From Alphaproteobacteria bacterium (GTDB taxonomy: Bacteria; Pseudomonadota; Alphaproteobacteria; Acetobacterales; Acetobacteraceae), in contig JAFKFJ010000197.1 of the NCBI GenBank assembly GCA_017307335.1, positions 1-34,536 on the forward strand: a DNA stretch of 34,536 bases, read 5' to 3'. The notes beneath the pieces were generated by a model. The model had not been told where the DNA came from, ran no database searches, and saw nothing but the letters and a program-made list of their open reading frames with translations. Made by a program: the position numbers and the translations under genes. Each line of letters opens with the position of its first letter. Positions within the stretch are counted from its first letter, which is position 1. Positions 8,389 through 15,303 of this stretch are shown one piece after another.

Positions 8389-8608
8389 AGCCAAGCTCGT
8401 CTATATGGCGAACCAGATCGGCAAGTTCTTCGCGGCCCAGGGTGAGGCGCGTGCCGTGGCCGGCATCGCCGATCATCTGCAGAAATTCTGGGAGCCGCAC
8501 ATGCGCGCCACCGTCGTCGCACACCTGCGCGCTGGCGGCGCAGGGCTCGACCCCTATCCGCGGCGCGCGGTGCAGCTACTCGCCGAAACGGCGGACGAGC
8601 GCGTCTAG
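8378..8608 (+). CDS. fdsD: NAD-dependent formate dehydrogenase delta subunit
   Basis: Small protein (76 residues) found at the end of fds operons and needed for assembly or maturation of the Fds formate dehydrogenase. The FdsD family pattern is clear: KLVYMANQIGKFFAAQ, IADHLQKFWEPHMR, and a C-terminal stretch ending AVQLLAE. It starts inside fdsC with an 11-bp overlap, preceded by GAGGGAGG. Its last 33 bp overlap the 3' end of the oppositely oriented racemase-family gene, so no intergenic terminator separates the two convergent operons. Confidence 0.93.
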   Translation: MSPEAKLVYMANQIGKFFAAQGEARAVAGIADHLQKFWEPHMRATVVAHLRAGGAGLDPYPRRAVQLLAETADERV

Positions 8609-9205
8609 CGAGGTTGCGGGCACGGTCAGAGGCTTCCCCAGGCGAGCAAGCTCCGCGGCGCCGCTCATCGAGGCCTGCGCGAGCGCGACCGTAGCGATGC
8701 CTTCGGCGAACGCGCCATCCGCCGCTGCGGCGATGCGGCGATGATAGGCGCCGACGTCGCCAGCGCGGAAATCCTCCCAGGCCCCTTCGACCAGCCGCAA
8801 GTCGATCCGTGCGCCGGTGCGGGCAGCACTCTCCTCGAACAACTCGCCGGTCGGCCCGAGCGTGGTCGGGGCGGCGCACAAGACCACCACCGTCCCACCG
8901 GCGGCGGTCGCCGCATCCGCGAGCGCCCGGTCGGCCCGGACTACCGGCACATCGGTGCCCTCTGCGGCCATCTGGGCCGCCGGCCCCACCGTCGAACACG
9001 TCAGCAGCACCGCGTCGGCGCCGGCGGCCAGCGCATGCAGCGCCGCCGCGGTCGCCGCCAGCGCGGCGTCGCGGCCACCCGGCTCGCCGGCGCCCGCCAG
9101 CAGGTCGGGCCGCAGCGTATGCGTGAGGCGGAGGTCGGGCGGGCAGGTGGCGGAGAACAGCGCGACGTTGCTTTCGACAGTGTGCAGGCAGGCGATGGTG
9201 GGCAT
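8576..9205 (-). CDS. Asp/Glu/hydantoin racemase-superfamily protein with only one catalytic-type cysteine
   Basis: Member of the aspartate/glutamate racemase fold, 209 residues. The first catalytic cysteine region is present (LLTCSTVGP, Cys70). In the second conserved strand the sequence is VALAQASMSGAA, with alanine (about Ala177) where two-cysteine racemases carry Cys. A classical two-base racemase mechanism is therefore doubtful, and a decarboxylase, isomerase or degenerate enzyme is possible. It is the last gene of the minus-strand operon, 18 bp after putA, and its 3' end overlaps fdsD. The substrate is unknown; an amino acid or cyclic imino acid linked to proline breakdown is a reasonable guess. 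Confidence 0.75.
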   Translation of the reverse strand: MPTIACLHTVESNVALFSATCPPDLRLTHTLRPDLLAGAGEPGGRDAALAATAAALHALAAGADAVLLTCSTVGPAAQMAAEGTDVPVVRADRALADAATAAGGTVVVLCAAPTTLGPTGELFEESAARTGARIDLRLVEGAWEDFRAGDVGAYHRRIAAAADGAFAEGIATVALAQASMSGAAELARLGKPLTVPATSLDALVRRFGE

Positions 9206-9223
9206 GGCGTGGACGTCCTTCCC

Positions 9224-12200
9224 TCAACCAATGGTCATCAGGCTGGCGTTGCCGCCGGCCGCGGCGGTGTTGGTGCTCACGGAACGCTCTTCGAGCAGCC
9301 ACGTCAGATCATACGCCGCGCCCGCGGCAAGCGCACCGCGCGGGACGGAAAAGAACGGTACAATCGCGCCCTCGCGCGCGGCAAATACGCGCTGCCAATG
9401 CAGCAGCGCATCGGCATCGCCTTCGTAGAGCGCAACCGTGCCGTGCGCCTCCTCGGGCGTCGCGATCCGGCGAATGCGCCCATGCAGCGCCTCCGGCAGG
9501 CGCACAAGCAGCGCCTCGCCGCCCGGAGGCGGCAGAACCTCCGCCGCGTTCCCGCTGGCTAGGGCGGCGCCGACCTGGCAAGCCATCGCGAACGGGCTGC
9601 TCGCGATGCAAATCACCGTGCCGCGGGGATGCAGCGCATAGACGTTGCGCTCCCCCACCGGGCCTGGCAGTTCGACCGTGGCACCAACACGGCTGCGCGC
9701 GATCATCGCCCGAACCTGCGCCGGCGCTTCGGCCGCGCCGCGCTGCTCGATGAGATCGGCAAATACGCCCGCTGCGGTCAGCAGGCTTTCGCACGCTGCG
9801 GCATCGAGCGGTGGCGTTGTCGGATCGACCGCCGCAAGCCTGCGCAGCATCAGCGGGCCGCCAGCCTTCGGGCCGGTGCCGGACAGGCCATGTCCACCGA
9901 AGGGCTGCATGCCGACCACGGCGCCGATGAGATTGCGGTTGACGTAGATGTTGCCTGCCGGCGCCCGCTCGGCGAGCGGCAGAATGGTTTCGTCAATGCG
10001 CGAATGCACACCGAAGGTGAGCGCGTAGCCGGTCGCCGCGAGCTCCTCCAGCAGCGATTCCAGCCCCTCGCGACGATAGCGCAGCACGTGCAGCACAGGG
10101 CCGAACACCTCGGCGCTCAGGTCAGCCATGCTCTCGATTTCGACAACCGCGGGCGCGATGAAGCTGCCGTGCGCGGTCATGGCCGGCAGCGCGGCCTGGT
10201 GCACGCGGCGGCCGCGCGCCCGCATCGCCGTCAGGTGTGCAGCGAGAATCGCCTGTGCCTCAGCCGTGATCACCGGCCCGACATCCGTTGTGAGCCGATC
10301 GGGGTTGCCGACGCGAAGCTCCGCCGTGGCACCCAACAGCATGGTGAGGATGCGGTCGGCCACCTCCTCCTGCAGGCAGAGTACGCGCAGGGCCGAGCAG
10401 CGCTGGCCCGCGGAGTCGAAGGCCGACGTGATTGCGTCGGCGACGACCTGTTCGGGCAGCGCGGAAGAATCGACGATCATCGCGTTTTGCCCGCCCGTTT
10501 CCGCAACGAGCGGGATCGGCTGGCCCCGGGGATCGAGGCGCTCGGCGAGGCTGCGGGCAATCAGGTGCGCGACCGCGGTGGAGCCCGTGAACATCACGCC
10601 GCGTATGCGCGCATCGGCGACCAACTGCGCCCCCAGTTGCCCGTCGCCGGGCAGCAGCGCCAGCGCCGCGCGCGGCACGCCGGCCTCGTGCAGCAACCGC
10701 ACCGCCTCCGCCGCAACCAAGGGTGTTTCCTCGGCCGGCTTGGCGAGCACCGGGTTGCCGGCCGCCAGCGCCGCGGCGATCTGGCCCACGAAGATGGCCA
10801 GCGGAAAGTTCCACGGTGAGATGCACGCGACCGGGCCGAGCGGAGGCCACGGGAAACCGTCGCGAATCTGTGCGGCGTAGTAGCGCAGGAAGTCCACGGC
10901 CTCGCGCACCTCACCCTGCGCGTTGGGCATCGTGCGTCCGGCCTCGCGCACGATGATCGCGATCAGTGCCGAGCCGGCCGCCTCGATCAGGTCGGCCGCG
11001 CGCAGCAGGTACGCCGCGCGCTCCGCCGGGGGCACCGCCTGCCACGCGGCCCCCTCCGCGTGGGCGGTCGCGACGGCGGCGTCGAGCTCGCCCGCGCCCG
11101 CCTCCACCACGTAGCCGACAACGGCGCGGCGATCCGCGGGATTGGTCACCGCACGGGCCGAGCCTCGCGCTGGTCCCGCGCGCCACACGACCTGCGCCGA
11201 GCGCAGCAGGACGGCCGAAAGTGAAGCCAGTCGCTGCTCGTTGGAGAAATCCACACCCGATGAGTTCACGCGCGCAGCGCCGAACAGTGCTCGCGGCAGC
11301 GCAATCTTCTCGTGTGGCGCGCCGAGCGGCGTATTGGCGGCGGCAGCCGCCACCGGATCGGCGACGAGATCGTCCAGCGGCGTCTCGGGATCGGCGATGC
11401 GGTTGACGAAGGACGTGTTGGCACCGTTCTCGAGCAGTCGGCGCACGAGATAGGCAAGCAGCGTCTCATGCGTGCCGACCGGCGCATAGATGCGGCACGG
11501 GCGGTTCAGCTTCTCTGGCCCGACGACCTCTTCATAGAGCGGCTCGCCCATGCCATGCAGCCACTGGAACCCGCACTGGCCGACCGCAAAGCCGTCGCCC
11601 GCCATCTCCATGATGCCGGCGAGCGTGCGCGCGTTGTGCGTCGCGAACTGCGGGAACACGGCATCGGGGGCGCCGAGCAGACGGCGGGCGCAGGCCATAT
11701 AGGCCACATCCGTGTGCACCTTGCGCGTGTAGACGGGAAAGCCTTCCAGCCCATCGACCTGAGCACGCTTGATCTCGGCGTCCCAATACGCGCCTTTCAC
11801 CAGCCGCACCATCAGTCGATGCCCGCTACGCCGCGCCAGATCGACCAGGAAGTCGATCACGTACGGTGCACGCTTCTGGTACGCCTGCACCACGAAACCG
11901 ATGCCGTCCCAACCCGCGAGCGCGGGGTCCGCGCAGAGTCGTTCGAGCAGGTCGAGCGAGAGCTCCAGCCGGTCGGCTTCCTCGGCATCGATGTTGAGAC
12001 CGATGCCATAGCCGCGGGCAATGGCCGCGAGCGCCTGCAGCCGCGGCAGCAGCTCCGTCATCACGCGGTCTGCCTGGGCGCGCGTGTAGCGCGGGTGCAG
12101 TGCCGAGAGCTTGATCGAGATGCCCGGGCCGCCATGAATGCCACGCCCGGCAGCCGCGGCGCCGATGGCATGCACCGCCCGGTCGTAGGCCGCGAAGTAG

Positions 12201-13042
12201 TGCTGCGCATCGGCCGCCGTCATCGCGGCCTCGCCGAGCATGTCGTAGGAATAGCGGAATCCCCTCGCCTCCCACGCACGCGCGTTGGCGAGCGCCTCGG
12301 TGATGGTCTGGCCGCAGACGAACTGCTCGCCCAGCAGGCGCATCGCAAGATCGACGCCGCGCCGGATCAACGGCTCTCCGCCGCGGCCGATCAGGCGGGT
12401 GAGCGCGTGGGCGAGGCCGGCTTCACTCTGCGTCGCGACCAGCCGGCCGGTGATCATCAATCCCCAGGCCGCAGCGTTGATGAACAGGGAGCGGCTGCGA
12501 CCGAGATGCGCGTGCCAGTCGCCCCGCGCGATCTTGTCGCGGATCAGGGCATCGCGTGTCGGCCGGTCGGGAATGCGCAGCAGCGCCTCAGCGAGACACA
12601 TGAGCGCCACACCCTCGTTGCTCGAAAGCGAGAACTCATGCATCAGCCCCTTGACCCCACCGCCTCGCTGCTTGGCCCGCAGCACCTCCACGAGTCGCGT
12701 GGCAAGGGCCCGCGCCCGGGCCTCGGCCGCCGGCGGCAACGCAGCCGCCGGCAGCAGGAGGGGCAGGCACTCTTCCTCCGCCCGGCGATGGGCGGCCGTG
12801 ATGGCGGCGCGCAGGACCGATTGCGGCCGCACCTCGCGCGCGAAGGCCAGGAATGGCGGCGCGGGCCCCTCTGCCGGCTCTTCAGGCTCTGCGACGTTCT
12901 CCCCGCGCTCGATCCGCTCGAGCACGGCAAGCAGGCCCTGCTTGATCAGCCAGTGCGGCGTTCGGCCGGAGCGCTCGGCGGCGGCGCGGAGGCGGGCGCG
13001 CAGCGCCGCATCGACCTTCACCCCGAGCGTGGTTGCACCCAT
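9224..13042 (-). CDS. putA: Trifunctional PutA: proline dehydrogenase / glutamate-semialdehyde dehydrogenase / repressor
   Basis: Oxidises L-proline to glutamate in two steps and probably represses its own gene. The 1272 residues begin with a ribbon-helix-helix DNA-binding domain (TLGVKVDAALRARLRAAAERSGRTPHWLIKQGL, given here only by its first part, about residues 1-46). The FAD-dependent PRODH barrel follows (GGPGISIKLSALHPRY; LVKGAYWDAEIKRAQ). The P5C dehydrogenase has ISPWNFPLAIF, LVAETGGQNAM and the catalytic cysteine in DSAGQRCSALR. A C-terminal domain ends GGNASLMTIG, as in many long PutA proteins. Three GTTGCA operator motifs surround the start codon. It lies downstream of a ketimine reductase-family gene and feeds glutamate toward the dehydrogenase at the left of the window. 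Confidence 0.97.
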   Translation of the reverse strand: MGATTLGVKVDAALRARLRAAAERSGRTPHWLIKQGLLAVLERIERGENVAEPEEPAEGPAPPFLAFAREVRPQSVLRAAITAAHRRAEEECLPLLLPAAALPPAAEARARALATRLVEVLRAKQRGGGVKGLMHEFSLSSNEGVALMCLAEALLRIPDRPTRDALIRDKIARGDWHAHLGRSRSLFINAAAWGLMITGRLVATQSEAGLAHALTRLIGRGGEPLIRRGVDLAMRLLGEQFVCGQTITEALANARAWEARGFRYSYDMLGEAAMTAADAQHYFAAYDRAVHAIGAAAAGRGIHGGPGISIKLSALHPRYTRAQADRVMTELLPRLQALAAIARGYGIGLNIDAEEADRLELSLDLLERLCADPALAGWDGIGFVVQAYQKRAPYVIDFLVDLARRSGHRLMVRLVKGAYWDAEIKRAQVDGLEGFPVYTRKVHTDVAYMACARRLLGAPDAVFPQFATHNARTLAGIMEMAGDGFAVGQCGFQWLHGMGEPLYEEVVGPEKLNRPCRIYAPVGTHETLLAYLVRRLLENGANTSFVNRIADPETPLDDLVADPVAAAAANTPLGAPHEKIALPRALFGAARVNSSGVDFSNEQRLASLSAVLLRSAQVVWRAGPARGSARAVTNPADRRAVVGYVVEAGAGELDAAVATAHAEGAAWQAVPPAERAAYLLRAADLIEAAGSALIAIIVREAGRTMPNAQGEVREAVDFLRYYAAQIRDGFPWPPLGPVACISPWNFPLAIFVGQIAAALAAGNPVLAKPAEETPLVAAEAVRLLHEAGVPRAALALLPGDGQLGAQLVADARIRGVMFTGSTAVAHLIARSLAERLDPRGQPIPLVAETGGQNAMIVDSSALPEQVVADAITSAFDSAGQRCSALRVLCLQEEVADRILTMLLGATAELRVGNPDRLTTDVGPVITAEAQAILAAHLTAMRARGRRVHQAALPAMTAHGSFIAPAVVEIESMADLSAEVFGPVLHVLRYRREGLESLLEELAATGYALTFGVHSRIDETILPLAERAPAGNIYVNRNLIGAVVGMQPFGGHGLSGTGPKAGGPLMLRRLAAVDPTTPPLDAAACESLLTAAGVFADLIEQRGAAEAPAQVRAMIARSRVGATVELPGPVGERNVYALHPRGTVICIASSPFAMACQVGAALASGNAAEVLPPPGGEALLVRLPEALHGRIRRIATPEEAHGTVALYEGDADALLHWQRVFAAREGAIVPFFSVPRGALAAGAAYDLTWLLEERSVSTNTAAAGGNASLMTIG

Positions 13043-13096
13043 ACCGCCCTCCGGGTTGCACCTTTTTGTAGCGCCTTAGCATCAAAGGTGCAACCC
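13032..13096. promoter_or_regulatory. PutA operator cluster (three GTTGCA motifs, 13-bp inverted repeat)
   Basis: GTTGCA, the hexamer known to be bound by PutA ribbon-helix-helix domains, occurs at 13032-13037 and 13055-13060 and in reverse at 13089-13094. The last two are embedded in a perfect 13-bp inverted repeat (13053-13065 and 13084-13096, 18-bp loop). The first motif lies inside putA codons 2-4. The right arm crosses the stop codon of the upstream gene. PutA autoregulation from an internal operon promoter is the simplest reading. An intrinsic terminator is unlikely because the loop is long and no T tract follows. Confidence 0.75.
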
Positions 13097-13999
13097 GACT
13101 CGCGCCGCCACCAGCAGCGCCGCCATCAGGTCGAGATGACCGCCGCCGGCATTCTTGAACAGGGTGACCTCCGCCGCATCCCGCCGCCCTGGCGCACCGC
13201 GTACCAGCTCGAACAGGTCGGTGATCGCGTCGGCCGCCAGCAGGCCGGTGGCGAGCGGTTGCGAGATGTCGCCGGCGTCGTGAAGCGTGAAGCGGCGCGT
13301 GTCGACAAAGACACGGGCGCGACTCACCGCCACGTCGTCCGCCTCACGCATCGCGGGCGTATAGCCGCCGACCAGATCGACATGCGTACCGGCGGCCAGC
13401 CACGCGCCGCGCAGGACGGGCGCGGTGGCCGCGGTGGCGCAGCAGACGATGTCGGCGCAGGCGACTGCGGCGGCGAGGTCGGTCACCGCCTCGGCACCCG
13501 GAATGGCGGCGGCGAGCGTCGTGGCGCGCACCGGCGTGCGGTTCCAGATCAACACGCGCGCGAGGCCGGGCCGCACCACGCGATGCGCGGCAATCTGCCA
13601 CGGCGCCTGCGCACCCGCGCCCAGCATCAGCAGCGTCCGCGCGTCGCGCCGGGCGAGGTAGTCGGCGGCGAGCGCGGAGTCGGCCGCCGTCTTGCGCAGC
13701 GTGAGCGGCGTCGCGTCCATCACCGCCGCCGGGGTGCCATGTTTGCCGTCGAACAGCACGTAGACCGAGGCTATGTTCGGTATATGCTGCGCCGCGTTGC
13801 GGGGAAACACGCTGGCCAGCTTCACGCCGAACGCGACCTCCCGCTGCCACGCCGCCATCGCCAGCAGCGCATCCGGCGCCACGTCCATCAACATGCGGCC
13901 GTACGCGTCCACGCCGGCACGGTGGCCGGCGCGCATCGCCTCGATCAGCGAGGGAAGATCGAGCAGGCGCTCGACGGTCGCGGCGTCGATCAGGATCAC
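13082..13999 (-). CDS. Ornithine cyclodeaminase / mu-crystallin family protein, probably a ketimine (pyrroline-2-carboxylate) reductase
   Basis: NAD(P)-dependent enzyme of 305 residues. It has the family's Lys60 in FGVKLASVFP, the segment DATPLTLRKTAADSALAA (positions about 95-112) and the dinucleotide motif LGAGAQA at 126-132. The P. putida ornithine cyclodeaminase uses Asp228 in a GGD motif; here the equivalent segment is VDLVGGYTPAMRE, with Tyr213. That pattern resembles delta1-pyrroline-2-carboxylate reductases (LhpI-like), which make L-proline. Both readings deliver proline to PutA, the next gene. The GTG start at 13999 overlaps the stop of the M24 gene as GTGA. The activity assignment is inference from one motif. 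Confidence 0.82.
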   Translation of the reverse strand: MILIDAATVERLLDLPSLIEAMRAGHRAGVDAYGRMLMDVAPDALLAMAAWQREVAFGVKLASVFPRNAAQHIPNIASVYVLFDGKHGTPAAVMDATPLTLRKTAADSALAADYLARRDARTLLMLGAGAQAPWQIAAHRVVRPGLARVLIWNRTPVRATTLAAAIPGAEAVTDLAAAVACADIVCCATAATAPVLRGAWLAAGTHVDLVGGYTPAMREADDVAVSRARVFVDTRRFTLHDAGDISQPLATGLLAADAITDLFELVRGAPGRRDAAEVTLFKNAGGGHLDLMAALLVAARVGLHL

Positions 14000-15288
14000 G
14001 GGAGAATCGCGTCGAACAATGGTGTGCGCGAGAGCGGTCGCGCGCCACCCGCGCCGATTACCACCTGCTGCTCCAGCTTGATGCCGTCCGGCCCGCCGAC
14101 CTCCCCCATATAGCTCTCGACCGAAACCACCATGTTCTCCTCGAACATGCCGTCATAGCCCCAGTCCTCCCAGTCCGCGACATAGGCGACGGACGGATAC
14201 TCGTCCACGAAACCGCAGCCATGCAGCATCATCATGTAGCGGTTCGGCACGAATGCCTCCGGCACCGGCCAGCAGTGCTCCGCGAACTCGCGGAAGCTGA
14301 GGCCGGGGCGCAGAAGCTCCATGTTGTGCCGGATCTGCAACTGCGCAAGGTCGTAGAGGCGGCGATGCCGGTCGGTCGGCTTCGCGCCGGGACAGACATA
14401 GCTGCGCGAAATATCAGCCAGGTAGCCGAACGGCCCCACCATGTCGGTGTCGAAGCCGACGATGTCGCCGGGCTGGATCACACGATCGCCGGATTCCTGG
14501 AACCACGGGTTGGTGCGCGGTCCCGACGCGAGCAGCCGGCACTCGATCCACTCGCCGCCATGCGCGATGTTGGTCTCGTGCAGCAGCGCCCAGAGCTGGT
14601 TCTCGGTGATGCCGGGAACCAGCGCCGCGCGCATCCGGTCGATCGCCACGTCACAGACATCCATCGCCGCCTGAAGGCACGCGATCTCCTCGGCAGACTT
14701 CACCATGCGCGCCTGTTCGGCCGCCGCCTGGACGTCGAAAAGCTGCACCCCGTGCGAGAGCAGGCGCAACGTGCCCAGCGGATCGCAGCGATCGACCGCG
14801 AGGCGCCGGTTGTTCCCACCATACTGCCGCAGCAGATCCGCGATCTCGTCCGCCCAGCGATGCGCCTTTTCCTCGGTGCGTGAGCCCGCGAGGAAATAGA
14901 ACCACGGCGTGCAGGGCCGCACCTCGTCAACGAGCGGCGAGGCGGCAGTGACATGGCGTGAAGACGTGTACTCGAACAGGATCACCGGCCCTTCGGTCGC
15001 CACGAACGCGTAGCGGCCGGGCGCGTGCATGCTCCAGACGGCCATGTTGCGCGTGCCGGTGGCGTAGCGCAGGTTCATCGGATCGGAGAGCACGGCACCG
15101 GCGTAGTCGCGCCGGCGCAGTTCCGCACGCAGGCGAGCAAGGCGGTAGCGCAGCAGCCGATCCTGGTCTATCGCCGCCATGCGCCCGATGAGCGCCGCCT
15201 CCACCGGCGCGGCCGGACGCACGTCCGCCTGTGGTGCGGCGGTCGCATTGGCAAGGATCCGGCTGGTATGGCGAGTGAGGTCGGACAT
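13996..15288 (-). CDS. M24-family metalloenzyme with the complete DddP-type active site
   Basis: Creatinase/prolidase-fold protein of 430 residues. Candidate metal ligands are Asp280, Asp282, Asp292, His356, Glu391 and Glu406. From memory, the DMSP lyase DddP of Ruegeria uses Asp295, 297, 307, His371, Glu406, Glu421, plus catalytic Tyr366 and Asp377. Every one maps here at a constant offset of 15 (Tyr351, Asp362). The N-terminal segment MNLRYATGTRNMAVW and the GEWIECRLLASGPRTNPWF block also resemble DddP. It could be a DMSP lyase or a relative acting on another substrate; an Xaa-Pro peptidase role would suit the operon. AGGGGGGAG precedes the start; the downstream gene overlaps by 4 bp. Confidence 0.85.
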   Translation of the reverse strand: MSDLTRHTSRILANATAAPQADVRPAAPVEAALIGRMAAIDQDRLLRYRLARLRAELRRRDYAGAVLSDPMNLRYATGTRNMAVWSMHAPGRYAFVATEGPVILFEYTSSRHVTAASPLVDEVRPCTPWFYFLAGSRTEEKAHRWADEIADLLRQYGGNNRRLAVDRCDPLGTLRLLSHGVQLFDVQAAAEQARMVKSAEEIACLQAAMDVCDVAIDRMRAALVPGITENQLWALLHETNIAHGGEWIECRLLASGPRTNPWFQESGDRVIQPGDIVGFDTDMVGPFGYLADISRSYVCPGAKPTDRHRRLYDLAQLQIRHNMELLRPGLSFREFAEHCWPVPEAFVPNRYMMMLHGCGFVDEYPSVAYVADWEDWGYDGMFEENMVVSVESYMGEVGGPDGIKLEQQVVIGAGGARPLSRTPLFDAILP

Positions 15289-15303
15289 CGCTCCCCCCTG
15301 GCT

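Noticed and set aside
13053..13096. Inverted repeat upstream of putA as an intrinsic terminator
   Set aside because: The 18-bp loop, lack of a T tract and the GTTGCA content fit PutA operators better.
11312..14113. 933-residue plus-strand open frame across putA and its upstream gene
   Set aside because: Lies antisense to putA, whose protein has all expected motifs; translation is low in hydrophobic content and has no recognisable domain.
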